Below, one piece after another: positions 7,686-16,593 of a DNA stretch of 64,000 nt. The translations under genes and the position numbers were made by a program. Position 1 is the first letter of the stretch, and each line of letters begins with the position of its first letter. The notes under the pieces were generated by a model that worked only from the letters and a program-made list of their open reading frames with translations, searched no databases and had not been told where the DNA came from. This stretch comes from JBCCQL01 sp039414355 (GTDB taxonomy: Bacteria > Planctomycetota > Planctomycetia > Pirellulales > Lacipirellulaceae): contig JBCDJN010000007.1 in the NCBI GenBank assembly GCA_039414355.1, positions 1-64,000 on the forward strand, written 5' to 3'.

Positions 7686-8540
7686 ATGGCGCACGATTCA
7701 GCCCGACCAAACCTGCTCGCTCGCCTCGCCGCGGGTCTGACGCTAGCGGTGGCTGCCGGGTGCCATGTCTTGGACCTGGAGCCGGCTCCGGCGGGCGAGT
7801 CGCCGCTGCGGGTCGGCGACGCTTCGGCCGACGCGGTGACGCTTGAGGTGTACTGGATCGACCTGCCAGCCGATGTCGACCAACCCGATCTGTGGGGCGA
7901 GCTGTTCGAAGACCGGCTTGAGCCTGAGCTGCGGGAACGGTTGGCGAGCAACGGCTTGCGAGCCGCCGTCGCCGGCGCCACGCCTCCGGATGCGTTGCTA
8001 CGGCTGATCGACCCCAACACCGAAGCGGACATGACCATCGCCGGCGCCACGCCGGTCCGCAGCACCGGCGTCCGTCGCCGCACCCGCCAACTGCGGCCGG
8101 GCGACGAGATGGAGATCAACGCCTCGACCGTGCTGGACGAGGCGCCGCTGTTCGTGTGCCGCGGCGGCCGGGTCACTGGAAAAACGTATTACGGCGCCCA
8201 GGGCGTTTATGTGCTGTCGGTCGATCGGAGCAGCGATGGCCGAACGGAGCTCCGCCTCGCCCCGCAGGTTCGTCACGGCGAACAGCTCCTGCGGTTTGTC
8301 TCCGACGATACGGGCGCCATCACCCGCGGCTCGCTCCAGCGGCCGACCGAGGCGTTTACCGATCTGGCGATTGCCGCGCCGATGTCGGCGGGCGAGACGC
8401 TGCTGGTGTCCAGCCTGCCCGGCGCCGGCGCGCGGCTCGGCGGGCTGCTGCATGCCGTCGGCGAAGACGACGAGGACGCCCGCAAGGCGATTCTCATCCG
8501 CGTGGCGGGCGAGCCGGCAAGCCGGGCGTTCGCCGAGTAG
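7686..8540 (+). CDS. Hypothetical lipoprotein
   Basis: 284-residue protein with an amino-terminal signal and lipobox (AAGLTLAVAAGC, cysteine at about residue 26), so it should be lipid-anchored in the cell envelope. No known domain was recognised. The body alternates charged helices (LFEDRLEPELRERLASNGLR) with beta-like segments (TYYGAQGVYVLSVDRSSDGRTELRLAPQV). Proteins of this general layout are common unknowns in planctomycetes (inference). It ends 134 nt before fba and probably forms its own unit. Confidence 0.7.
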   Translation: MAHDSARPNLLARLAAGLTLAVAAGCHVLDLEPAPAGESPLRVGDASADAVTLEVYWIDLPADVDQPDLWGELFEDRLEPELRERLASNGLRAAVAGATPPDALLRLIDPNTEADMTIAGATPVRSTGVRRRTRQLRPGDEMEINASTVLDEAPLFVCRGGRVTGKTYYGAQGVYVLSVDRSSDGRTELRLAPQVRHGEQLLRFVSDDTGAITRGSLQRPTEAFTDLAIAAPMSAGETLLVSSLPGAGARLGGLLHAVGEDDEDARKAILIRVAGEPASRAFAE

Positions 8541-8623
8541 GCCGGTTGCAGCGGCCTCCAGTCGCGGTCGCGACTTCCCGGTTCTTCGATCGGTCTTCCC
8601 TCCCCAAAGCGCCCGAACTGCGC

Positions 8624-8629
8624 TAAAAT
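8624..8629 (+). promoter_or_regulatory. Possible -10 element upstream of fba
   Basis: TAAAAT stands out in a GC-rich spacer 45 nt before the fba start. No good -35 hexamer is found at 16-18 nt upstream, so this is a weak call. Confidence 0.3.
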
Positions 8630-8674
8630 CGGGGCTCGCTAGAAGACCCATCGCGTCACCCAAAGGAGGCCCCC

Positions 8675-9718
8675 ATGCCCCTGGTTCCCATGCGTTTGCT
8701 CCTGGACCATGCCGCCGAGAACGACTACGGCCTGGCGGCCTTCAACGTGAACAACATGGAGCAGATCCAGGCCATCATGGAAGCGGCCGACGAGACCGAG
8801 TCGCCGGTCATCATCCAGGCCTCGCGCGGCGCCAGGAAGTACTCGCAGGACGCCTACCTTCGGCACCTGATGCTGGCCGCCAGCGAGCTCTACCCGAACA
8901 TCCCGGTGGTCATGCACCAAGACCACGGCAACAGCCCGGACACGTGCCAGAGCGCGATCGATAACGGCTTTACCAGCGTGATGATGGACGGCTCGCTGAT
9001 GGAAGACGGGTCGACGCCGGGCGACTTTAAGTACAACGTTGGCGTGACCAAGACCGTTGTCGAATCCGCCCACAAGCAGGGCGTGAGCGTTGAGGGCGAG
9101 CTGGGCTGCCTGGGCTCGCTGGAGACAGGCGGCGGCGAGCAGGAAGACGGCCACGGCGCCACGGAGGCGCTCTCGCACGACCAGCTCCTCACCGACCCGG
9201 ACGAGGCGGAGCGGTTCGTCGCCGAGACCGGCGTGGACGCCCTGGCCGTGGCCATCGGCACCAGTCACGGCGCCTACAAGTTCACCAAGAAGCCCACCGG
9301 CGACGTGCTGGCGATGGACCGGATCGAAGAGATCCACCGGCGCCTGCCCAACTGCCACTTGGTGATGCACGGCAGCAGCAGCGTGCCGCAGGAGCTGCAG
9401 GACATCATCAACGAATACGGCGGCAAGATGCCGCAGACGTACGGCGTGCCCGTCGAGGAGATCCAGAAGGGCATCAAGCACGGCGTGCGGAAGGTGAACG
9501 TCGACACCGACAACCGCATGGCGATGACCGGCGCAGTCCGCAAGGTGCTGATGGAGAAGCCTGAGAAGTTTGACCCGCGTGACTGGATGAAGCCGGCCCG
9601 CGCCGCGATGAAGGAAGTGTGCATCGCCCGGATGACCGCGTTCGGTCAAGCCGGCAATGCGGGCAAGATCAAGCCGGTCTCCATCGAGCAGTTCGCCAGC
9701 CACTACGCGGCGGTCTGA
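8675..9718 (+). CDS. fba: Fructose-bisphosphate aldolase, class II
   Basis: 347-residue zinc-dependent aldolase that interconverts fructose-1,6-bisphosphate with dihydroxyacetone phosphate and glyceraldehyde-3-phosphate in glycolysis and gluconeogenesis. Visible motifs are AAFNVNNMEQ at the amino terminus, VMHQDHGNSPDTC with the catalytic aspartate and a zinc histidine, VEGELGCLGSLE with a zinc glutamate, VAIGTSHGAYKF, LVMHGSSSVP, and GVRKVNVDTDNRMA for phosphate binding. The length and GGGEQEDGHG loop fit the Calvin-cycle-type (class IIB) subtype. AAAGGAGG at 8662-8669 is a strong ribosome binding site for the ATG at 8675. A terminator follows. Confidence 0.96.
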   Translation: MPLVPMRLLLDHAAENDYGLAAFNVNNMEQIQAIMEAADETESPVIIQASRGARKYSQDAYLRHLMLAASELYPNIPVVMHQDHGNSPDTCQSAIDNGFTSVMMDGSLMEDGSTPGDFKYNVGVTKTVVESAHKQGVSVEGELGCLGSLETGGGEQEDGHGATEALSHDQLLTDPDEAERFVAETGVDALAVAIGTSHGAYKFTKKPTGDVLAMDRIEEIHRRLPNCHLVMHGSSSVPQELQDIINEYGGKMPQTYGVPVEEIQKGIKHGVRKVNVDTDNRMAMTGAVRKVLMEKPEKFDPRDWMKPARAAMKEVCIARMTAFGQAGNAGKIKPVSIEQFASHYAAV

Positions 9719-9747
9719 GCCGTAGCTCGATCACCGATTCCACCGCA

Positions 9748-9776
9748 GCCGGCGACCTACGGGTCGCCGGCTTTTT
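9748..9776 (+). terminator. Rho-independent terminator after fba
   Basis: GCCGGCGACC (9748-9757) pairs perfectly with 9762-9771 around the loop TACG, followed by TTTTT. It begins 29 nt after the fba stop. Confidence 0.92.
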
Positions 9777-9798
9777 GCTGCCCCAGGCGGAAGTGCAG

Positions 9799-9804
9799 TA
9801 GAAT
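9799..9804 (+). promoter_or_regulatory. Putative -10 box implying a leaderless transcript
   Basis: TAGAAT ends six bases before the ATG of the Uma2-family gene. With normal spacing, transcription would begin on or next to the start codon, and there is no ribosome binding site. The same six-base spacing is seen at 31651 before the site-2 protease gene. Confidence 0.4.
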
Positions 9805-9810
9805 GCTGAC

Positions 9811-10392
9811 ATGAGCCCATCACCGCCCTACGCGCCGCCGCTCACCGCCGATCACCTTTATGGAATCGGTGCGCAGCTCAAGCAGCACGGCAAGCGTTGC
9901 GAACTCGTCTCCGGGGAGTTGCGGATCATGTCGCCGGCGGGAGGACAACATGGAGCGCTGGCCTCCGATATTGGGGCTATGCTTGCGAGCCACGCACGGG
10001 CACTGGGGCTCGGCCGATGCTTCGGCGCCGAGACAGGATTCGTGATCCAGCGAGACCCCGATTCGGTTCGCGCCCCTGATGTGGCGTTCGTCGCACAGGA
10101 TCGCATTGACGCCATTGGCATCCCCGAGAGGTTCTTCCCAGAGACGCCCACGCTGGCCGTCGAGATCATCTCGCCAAGCGAGACCGAAAGCCAGGTCCAT
10201 GCAAAGGCCCAGATGTGGATCGAGTCGGGCTGCGAGATGGTTTGGCTAGTCTGGCCAAGCAGCCGCACGGTCACCGTCTACCGCTCACTGGAAGACGTTC
10301 GCGAGCTCGCCACGGATCAAACGCTCGAGGGCGGCGACGTCCTGCCCGGCTTTTCGGTCCCCGTCGCTACTCTCTTCGAGAGCCTGCCGTGA
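9811..10392 (+). CDS. Uma2 family (DUF820) PD-(D/E)XK nuclease-like protein
   Basis: 193-residue member of the Uma2/DUF820 family, predicted to have a restriction-endonuclease-like fold; the biological role is unknown. Typical blocks are ELVSGELRIMSPAGGQHG near residue 30-47, VRAPDVAFVAQDR, and LAVEIISPSETESQVHAKAQMWIESGCEMVWLVWP, which hold the aspartate, glutamate and lysine expected for the PD-(D/E)XK site. The stop codon overlaps the GTG start of the rhodanese gene. These genes are often multicopy in planctomycetes and cyanobacteria (established family pattern). Confidence 0.87.
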   Translation: MSPSPPYAPPLTADHLYGIGAQLKQHGKRCELVSGELRIMSPAGGQHGALASDIGAMLASHARALGLGRCFGAETGFVIQRDPDSVRAPDVAFVAQDRIDAIGIPERFFPETPTLAVEIISPSETESQVHAKAQMWIESGCEMVWLVWPSSRTVTVYRSLEDVRELATDQTLEGGDVLPGFSVPVATLFESLP

Positions 10393-11252
10393 AGCCCTCC
10401 ATCGCGACACGCGGTTTTGGTCTCGCATTCGCTTGGTCCTGCTTGGCGGCGTTGGCGGCCGCTGGCGAGTACGCCAACACCACGCTGCTGACGACACCCG
10501 CCGCCATCAAGGCGTACGCCGAGGGCGACGAGTCGGTCTTCCCAGGTGGCGTGACGTTCGTCGACGTCCGCTCGGTCGCGGCTCACGCCGCGGGAAACCT
10601 GGCGCCGGGTTACCGAATTGACGCCGGCGAGTGGAAGGCCGCGTTCGGCGACGGCGACGACGCCCAAGGGTGGACCACGCGCATCGGCGCCGTGGTGCAC
10701 GATCCGAAGACCACGGTCATCGTCTACGACCAAACGTTTAGCCCCACCGCCGCCCGGGTGTGGTGGCTGCTTCGGTACTGGGGCGTGCAGGACGTCCGCA
10801 TCCTGGATGGCGGGTACGCCGCCGCCGGGGCGGCCGGCGTGAGGACGTACCCCTTCGCCGCCCGGCTATCGATCCCATCCACACTTATCGCCAAACCGCA
10901 GCCCGATCGCCTCGCCACACGTGACGAAGTAATGCAAGCCGTCGCCGGCGACTCGGCTGGCGCCGCTTGTGTCGTTGACACCCGCAGCGACCGCGAATTC
11001 GCCGCCGGCGCCATCCCCACGGCGCGGCAGTCCGATTGGGTGCGGTACGTCGACCCCAAGACCGGTAAGCTCCGCTCCGCCGACGAGCTGCAGGCGTTGC
11101 TCGACGAGGCGGGGTTCGACCCCAACGCGCCCGCCATCACCTACTGCCGAACCGGCGGCCGGGCGTCGGTTGTCGCCTTCGCCATGGAGCTGATGGGCGG
11201 CAAACAGGTGGCCAACTACTGGGGCAGCTGGAACGACTGGTCGGCGGAGTAG
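10389..11252 (+). CDS. Sulfurtransferase with two rhodanese domains, exported
   Basis: 287-residue tandem rhodanese, likely thiosulfate or 3-mercaptopyruvate sulfurtransferase. The first domain (about residues 30-140, VIVYDQTFSPTAARVWWLLRYWG) lacks an active-site cysteine, as in the family. The second carries the cysteine in TYCRTGGRAS. The amino terminus looks like a Sec signal (FGLAFAWSCLAALAAAGE), placing it in the periplasmic space. The GTG at 10389 overlaps the upstream stop codon (GTGA), so translation is probably coupled to the Uma2 gene; a longer in-frame reading inside that gene is not believable. Confidence 0.87.
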   Translation: MKPSIATRGFGLAFAWSCLAALAAAGEYANTTLLTTPAAIKAYAEGDESVFPGGVTFVDVRSVAAHAAGNLAPGYRIDAGEWKAAFGDGDDAQGWTTRIGAVVHDPKTTVIVYDQTFSPTAARVWWLLRYWGVQDVRILDGGYAAAGAAGVRTYPFAARLSIPSTLIAKPQPDRLATRDEVMQAVAGDSAGAACVVDTRSDREFAAGAIPTARQSDWVRYVDPKTGKLRSADELQALLDEAGFDPNAPAITYCRTGGRASVVAFAMELMGGKQVANYWGSWNDWSAE

Positions 11253-11309
11253 CCGCTAGGCTTCAGGGGTCAGGCTCCAGGTAACGCCACTCGCACTTCC
11301 CACTACCTG

Positions 11310-12101
11310 ATGATCCGCCGCAACGTTCCGCTGGGCGACCACGCCGATGGCGTGCCGCACGACTGGCTGCTCGTCTCGCAGATCGAGCACGCGCGGCTGA
11401 GCCACGTGCTCGCGTCGGCTTGGCAAGGGATTCTTCCGGCGGCCGCCGAGGCGACTCGCGACGAGTTCCTCGCCGCGGTGCTGCACCACGACGACGGCTG
11501 GGAAGACTGGCGGACCGCGCCCAAGCTCGACCCCGAACACGGCCGGCCCTACGGCTTCACCGAGATGCCGCCGGCCGAGGGCCAGGCGATCTGGGCGAAG
11601 TCGATCGACGCGTGCTGCGCGATCGGACCGCTCGCTGGCTGGGTGGTGGCGAGCCACTTCATTCAGCTTCAGTCCAAGCGCGACGACGACTTCCCGGAGT
11701 GGGCCAAGTGGCTCGGCGAACAAGACCGTCGGCGCGCGGGTTGGTTCGAAGCTTGGCAGTCGCAGCACCCGGCCAACACCGCGGCGGTGGCTGAGGAGTG
11801 CCTGCACCTGCTGCGCGAGTTCGACTGGCTCAGCCTGTGGCTCTGCTGCCGGGCGCCGATCGACGCCCGCGACCCGGTGGACGCGCTCGAACTCGGCGAC
11901 GGCTCGCACGGCTTCGGCCCCTTCTTGCTCACGCCCAAGGGGCCGGTGATCAAAGTCGATCCTTGGCCGTTCACCGCTCCGGCGATTGACCTGGTCGTGA
12001 ACGCCGAGCGCTGCCCGGCGGGTGTTTACCGTTCGGCGAGCGAGCTGAACGCCGTCACAACCCGCGCCGCGTGGCGGCTGGCGCCGGCTACGGGAACGTG
12101 A
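11310..12101 (+). CDS. DUF3891 family protein
   Basis: 263-residue protein matching the DUF3891 family by its amino-terminal VSQIEHARLSHVLASAW segment and the histidine/aspartate motif AAVLHHDDGWEDW, together with GWVVASHFIQLQ. The function is unknown; the conserved HHDDGW suggests a metal site (inference). The spacer in front contains a CACTCGC-type repeat instead of a ribosome binding site. The 3' end overlaps by 14 bp, tail to tail, with the broken dehydrogenase gene. Confidence 0.8.
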   Translation: MIRRNVPLGDHADGVPHDWLLVSQIEHARLSHVLASAWQGILPAAAEATRDEFLAAVLHHDDGWEDWRTAPKLDPEHGRPYGFTEMPPAEGQAIWAKSIDACCAIGPLAGWVVASHFIQLQSKRDDDFPEWAKWLGEQDRRRAGWFEAWQSQHPANTAAVAEECLHLLREFDWLSLWLCCRAPIDARDPVDALELGDGSHGFGPFLLTPKGPVIKVDPWPFTAPAIDLVVNAERCPAGVYRSASELNAVTTRAAWRLAPATGT

Positions 12102-13185
12102 CCGCTACGCGCAACGCTTCCCCTGCTTCGGCAGCTCGCATTGCCTCGTTGATCCGTTCGAGCGGGAATCGTTTGCCGACGATCTCGGCGAACGGATAAC
12201 GACCGGCGCCTTCGGCCATCAACGCTACCGCTTTGGCGAGGTGCTCAAAGGCGTAGTTGTGCAGGCCGCGCACGGTCAGCACCCGCCGCAGCAGCGAAGA
12301 GAGGTCGACCTCCGCCGCGGCGCCGGGGAAGACGCAGCCGATCTCGATGAGCGTCCCGCCGATGCGCAGGCAGTCGAGACCAACGGGGACGAGCGCCGGC
12401 ACGCCCGCCAGCTCCAGCACTCAGTCCACGCCGGTTGCGGCACGGACTTCGTCCGCAACCGTTGCTGTGTCGGAGGAGTCGATTACGCCGTCGGCGCCAA
12501 ATCGTTGAGCGGCGGCAAGGCGATCGGCGGCGATCACTTGACGCGCGCCCGTCATCTTGGCGAAGGCCGCCGCGTAGCAGCCGACCGCGCCGGCGCCGAG
12601 GATCAACAGCGACTGACCGGACTTGAAGCCCGCCGCGTCGAGCCCCGCCACCGCCGTTGCGGCGGCGCAGTTGGCGGGCGCCGCCACGTGATCGGCCAAC
12701 GAGTCGGGCAGCTTGATCACGCCGGTTCCGCGGTCCACCACGCAGTGCTCGGCGAAGCCGCCACGCAGGTGCGGAGGATGGTCGCACGCGTCGTGGCCGT
12801 ACTTGCGGAGCAACTCGCACTTCATCGGCAACCGCCAGTCGACGCACGCCCGGCACCCGCCGCAGCAGCTGTGCAGGGTCCACGTAACGCGATTGCCCAC
12901 CGCGAGCGGCTGACCCGCCGAGTCTTGCGACACGCCCTCACCCAGCTCGGCGACGACACCCACGATTTCGTGGCCGAGGATCGCCGGCGTTGGGCCGGGG
13001 CGTCGGCCCTTCCAGGTGTGCAGGTCCGACCGGCAGATGGTGCAGCAAGCCACCCGCACCAACAGCCCGCGGAGCGGGGCGGCTGGCCGAGGAAACTCTT
13101 GCAGTTGCAGATCGCTCCCCGCCTCGGTCATGACCGCCGCTCTTGCGACCCGGGCAGCGGAGTCATCCGACTCTTGAGACTTCAT
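12088..13185 (-). pseudogene. Zinc-dependent medium-chain alcohol dehydrogenase, interrupted by an in-frame TGA
   Basis: The two parts, 13185-12424 and 12420-12088, lie in the same frame and align end to end with the MDR zinc dehydrogenases, closest by eye to the phosphonate-associated alcohol dehydrogenase group. The first part has the catalytic zinc region (CCTICRSDLHTW, ILGHEIVGVV), structural zinc cysteines (CCGGCRACVDW) and Rossmann motif GAGAVG. The second part continues with LELAGVPALVPVGLDCLRIGGTLIEIG. A single TGA at 12423-12421 (reading GVD-stop-VLELAG) splits them at a position that is usually V, C or A. It is best read as a nonsense mutation or a base error; no frame slip is needed. 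Confidence 0.8.
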
Positions 13186-13575
13186 CCCGCCTCCGGCTCA
13201 TGATTTGGCCGCCGGAAGCTAATCCAAGGTCTGCCGCGGCGTAAGCTTGCCGGCGTCTGAGCTGGACCGAATCGCAGGCGTTGACGAGTCTGGCGGCGTG
13301 GCACAAGCCACTTCCTCGCTCGCGACGGTTCACACAGCCAGCACCCACTTCTCGCCGCCGCCAGACTACTGATTGCCGCCTCTTGCTCGGCGAGTGCCGT
13401 CAAAACGACTCTCGACCGTTGAGGGCCGCGGCATTTCCGAACAGTTTTTCGGCGGTCCGCAGCCGGCGAGATGGTCGTATTCCGCCATGCTCGATGGTAA
13501 ATTGGGCGACTGCTAACTCTGACTCCGCCCGGGCGCTACTCTGGCGCCGATGTCTGCACCGCTGAGCTTCCCACG
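13186..13575. other. Intergenic spacer without recognised genes
   Basis: 390 nt between the divergent dehydrogenase remnant and the NHL/dockerin gene. Short frames here have no domain character. It should hold both promoters, but no convincing -35/-10 pair was found. Confidence 0.5.
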
Positions 13576-14883
13576 ATGAACGTCCCCTCAAAGAGACCCA
13601 CGGTTCGCGCCGCGGCAGCTACGTTGGCGGCATTGCTCGCCTGCGGGCCGGCGGCCGATGCGGACTACCTGACCACCACCAACGACATCAACGGCGGCTC
13701 CGCGTTGGGCCTCCGCCGGTACGACGAGGAGACCGGCCTCCGCTTGACGGCGGGCGAAGTGGCGCCCAGCTCGGTCAGCGGCATCGGCCCCTTGGCGCCG
13801 GCGGACCTCGCCCTCGGCCCCGATGGAAACGTCTACGCTACCGACGCGTTTACCGGCACCGTCTTCCGCGTCGAGGCCTCCACGTCGGCCCTGGTAAACG
13901 CGCCGATTCCCGCCCTGCCCGACGGCGTTTTTGCCCAGCGAGCCAGCGCGGTCTTCGGTCTCCAGTTCACCTCGCTCGCGTTTGGACCTAACACCCTGGG
14001 CTCCGGCCCGGATACCTTGCTCTACGTCGCCGACTCGTCTGACGTGCTCGGCGTGACCGATCCGGAAGCGGCGCAGCCCGGCATCCGCGTTTTTGACCCC
14101 GCGACCGGCTCCCAGGTAGACACGCTGCTCGAAGGCAGCGGGCAGAGCTTCGGCGTGCTGGGCGGGATGGCATTCTTGCCGGACGGTGACCTGCTTGTCT
14201 CGGACCTGGACGCCGCGACGGTCTATCGCGTTGACCCGGCGACGGACACGTTGAGCGTCTTCACGGTGGGAACCGTCTTCGGGCCGGCCGGCGTCGCGGT
14301 GTCGCCGGACGGCGATGTCTTCGTCGCGGACCTGTTTGGCAACCGCGTGGTGAAGTACGACTCAACGGGCGCCAATCCCGAAACCCTCATCGCGTTCCCG
14401 CCGCCCGCCAACAACTTCAGCAACTTCCCTTCCGATATCTTTATCGACCCCAACGGCGACCTCGTCGTGGCGTTGCTTGGCCCCGACGACTTCGACCCGG
14501 AAGCGGACTCCGCCGGCGGGCAGTTGATCAAGTACGACGCCGAGACCGGCGCCCTGCTGCAGACGATCGCCACCGGTCTGTCGCCGACCTCAAGCGTGGT
14601 GCTGGTCGATGATTTGCTGCCCGGCGACTTCAACGGCGATGGGCTTGTGGACACCGACGATTACGCGGTGCTGGGCGACACGTTCGGCGCGACCGTCCCC
14701 GCGTCCACCGGCGCCGACGGCAACGGCGATGGCGTGGTCAACGCCGCCGACTACACGGTTTGGCGTGACACGCTGGGCGACAGCGGTCTGCTCGCCCCTC
14801 AAACCGTCACCGCGACGCCGGAACCCGCCGGCGGCGCTTTGCTGGTGGCGGCCGCCGCCGGCTGGGTCCGCCGCCGCCGATGA
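13576..14883 (+). CDS. Secreted NHL-like repeat protein with dockerin-type domain and PEP-CTERM tail
   Basis: 435 residues. A signal peptide (ATLAALLACGPAADA) is followed by beta-propeller-like repeats from about residue 60 to 345 with recurring ADLALGPDGNVYATD / GVAVSPDGDVFVADLFGNRVVKYD units typical of NHL or SMP-30-like propellers. A planctomycete dockerin-like pair follows at about 355-405 (GDFNGDGLVDTDDYAVLGDTFG and DGNGDGVVNAADYTVWRDTLG), with calcium-loop aspartates intact. The last ~20 residues, TPEPAGGALLVAAAAGWVRRRR, form a PEP-CTERM-like sorting signal. The stop overlaps the start of the DUF1559 gene (ATGA), implying co-expression. Confidence 0.85.
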   Translation: MNVPSKRPTVRAAAATLAALLACGPAADADYLTTTNDINGGSALGLRRYDEETGLRLTAGEVAPSSVSGIGPLAPADLALGPDGNVYATDAFTGTVFRVEASTSALVNAPIPALPDGVFAQRASAVFGLQFTSLAFGPNTLGSGPDTLLYVADSSDVLGVTDPEAAQPGIRVFDPATGSQVDTLLEGSGQSFGVLGGMAFLPDGDLLVSDLDAATVYRVDPATDTLSVFTVGTVFGPAGVAVSPDGDVFVADLFGNRVVKYDSTGANPETLIAFPPPANNFSNFPSDIFIDPNGDLVVALLGPDDFDPEADSAGGQLIKYDAETGALLQTIATGLSPTSSVVLVDDLLPGDFNGDGLVDTDDYAVLGDTFGATVPASTGADGNGDGVVNAADYTVWRDTLGDSGLLAPQTVTATPEPAGGALLVAAAAGWVRRRR

Positions 14884-15884
14884 CGCCCCGCAACCACCGC
14901 CCGCCGCTTGGCTTTACCCTCGTCGAAGTGCTGGTGGTGATTGGCGTGATTGGCGTGCTGGTGGCGCTCTTGCTGCCGGCGGTGCAGAGCGCCCGAGAAT
15001 CGGCCCGGCGGATGTCCTGCGGCAACAACCTCCGCCAACTCGGGCTGGCGGCCCAGAACTTTCTGTCGGCCAACGGGCACTTCCCGCCAGCCACCATCGC
15101 TCGCCCCACGCCCGACGACCCGCGGGCGCCGTGGACCTTCTACCGATGGAGCGCGCTGGCCAGCGTCTCGCCCTACATGGAGAACGAAGCGGTCTACGAC
15201 GCGATCGATCTCGACTCCCCGCTCTACGTTGGGCAGAACCTCAACCCGGTGCACGAGCCAATCGTTCGGACGATTGTGCCCGAGCTGCTCTGCCCCAGCG
15301 ACTTGGGCCTGCGGGTGAGCGACGAGTTTGGCCCGACGAACTACGCCTTCTGCACTGGCAGCGGAACGGATGGGGCGCCGCACGATACCGACGGCGTGGG
15401 GTACGAGAACTCCCGCACCCGCCCCGGGCAGATCACCGACGGGCTGAGCAACACAGCGCTCGCCTCGGAGAGCCTGCTTGGGCAGTCCAACGGCGGTCTC
15501 GACGACCCGCACGACGTTCAACGCGAGTACAAGTTCACCACCAGCCACTTGCTGAGCAACTCTCGCTGCGACGCCAGCCGGCAGTGGAACATCACGGAGC
15601 CGCGTGGCTTCTCGTGGGTCAACGGCGAGTACCGCTGCGCGATGTACAACCACCACCTGCCGCCCAACGCCCCCACGCCCGACTGTCTGGGGGTGTTCTT
15701 GATTTCGTTCAACCCGCCGGTCACGCCCGAAAATCGGCTTCGCCCCTACGGCTGGCGGACCGCGCGGAGTGTGCACCCGGGCGGCGTGAACGTGCTGCGG
15801 GCGGATGGGTCGGTTGCTTTGGTAGACGACACCATCGACCCCGACGCGTGGCGAGCGCTGGCGACGGTTGCCGATGGCGACTAG
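14880..15884 (+). CDS. DUF1559 family protein with type IV prepilin-like signal
   Basis: 334 residues. The type III/prepilin cleavage site and hydrophobic helix GFTLVEVLVVIGVIGVLVALLLPAVQ lie at residues 13-38, followed by the DUF1559 hallmark ARESARRMSCGNNLRQLGLA. The carboxy end has the H-x-G-G-x-N-V-L-x-A-D-G-S motif (VHPGGVNVLRADGSV) common to the family. These pseudopilin-like proteins are highly amplified in planctomycetes; the function is unknown. The start codon overlaps the upstream PEP-CTERM gene stop, and the 3' end overlaps the SRPBCC gene by 4 bp tail to tail. Confidence 0.92.
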   Translation: MTPRNHRPPLGFTLVEVLVVIGVIGVLVALLLPAVQSARESARRMSCGNNLRQLGLAAQNFLSANGHFPPATIARPTPDDPRAPWTFYRWSALASVSPYMENEAVYDAIDLDSPLYVGQNLNPVHEPIVRTIVPELLCPSDLGLRVSDEFGPTNYAFCTGSGTDGAPHDTDGVGYENSRTRPGQITDGLSNTALASESLLGQSNGGLDDPHDVQREYKFTTSHLLSNSRCDASRQWNITEPRGFSWVNGEYRCAMYNHHLPPNAPTPDCLGVFLISFNPPVTPENRLRPYGWRTARSVHPGGVNVLRADGSVALVDDTIDPDAWRALATVADGD

Positions 15885-16327
15885 CCCGGCTGCTGCGCCT
15901 CGGCCGCTCGCTTCAGATCAGCAAGGTCGCCGGCCAGCGCCCTCTTCATCGACCCGGCCATCAGCTTTGAGACCGGCAGCATCAGCTTGGCGAAGAGGGT
16001 CATCGCCTCGGTGGCCACGGTGAGCGTCACTTTGGTGCCGTCGCCGATAGGCTCCAGGCGGAACACCGAGTCGAACCGGCAACCGCAAGACTCGCACGCG
16101 GTCCCAAAGGACTCAGGCGGCTCAAAGCGGGTGACCTCTAGCTCTTCGGTCCCCATCCGACCGCGGGTCTCTCGCCACCGCGTGCCCAGCCCAACGGCGC
16201 CTTCGGTCAGCAGCTCAACCTGGGTGATCCCGGAGATCCGCTCCGCGGCGCCGGGCACGTCGGCCACCAGTTCAAAGACTCGCTCCGGGGGGGCTGCAAT
16301 CTGCGTTTGAACGGCTATGTCGGCCAT
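15881..16327 (-). CDS. SRPBCC family protein (polyketide-cyclase-like START fold)
   Basis: 148 residues, a single SRPBCC hydrophobic-ligand-binding domain. The amino terminus VQTQIAAPPERVFELVADVPGAAERISGI is the usual first strand and helix, and VFRLEPIGDGTKVTLTVATEAM a later beta hairpin; the final helix LAGDLADLKRAAE closes the fold. The ligand is unknown. It is transcribed opposite to the DUF1559 gene. Confidence 0.87.
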   Translation of the reverse strand: MADIAVQTQIAAPPERVFELVADVPGAAERISGITQVELLTEGAVGLGTRWRETRGRMGTEELEVTRFEPPESFGTACESCGCRFDSVFRLEPIGDGTKVTLTVATEAMTLFAKLMLPVSKLMAGSMKRALAGDLADLKRAAEAQQPG

Positions 16328-16472
16328 GGTTGTCGCCTCGCTGTTGGTCGATCCTGGGCCACGCTAGCACAACGCGAAGCGTGGCTAGCCGGCAATTCTG
16401 GGCGTCCCCGCAACAATTCTTGAGAAGTTGCCGAATTCCGTTGCCCAGTCTCTCCAGGCTCTTCGCATTTGC

Positions 16473-16500
16473 TTGTAGAGGCGATCGAAGGATCTATAAC
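16473..16500 (+). promoter_or_regulatory. Putative promoter for the 16594 gene
   Basis: TTGTAG (16473-16478) and TATAAC (16495-16500) are separated by 16 nt, about 95 nt before the start codon. TATAAC is close to the -10 consensus. Confidence 0.4.
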
Positions 16501-16593
16501 GTCGCGGCGGGCTCCGATTGACCCCTTTGCCGCGTTCCCTTCGCCACGCCGCATTCGCCAACCCCGCCCCTCCAAGTTACCGGAGACCCCGCC

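Noticed and set aside
12400..12423. Selenocysteine insertion at the in-frame TGA of the dehydrogenase
   Set aside because: Relatives do not use Sec or an essential Cys at this place and the downstream stem is weak; kept only as a low-priority option in the findings.
12241..13203. Open frame of 320 codons on the plus strand opposite the broken dehydrogenase
   Set aside because: It is the antisense shadow of a GC-rich coding region; the translation is Arg/Ala/Gly-rich with no domain, while the minus strand has full dehydrogenase motifs.
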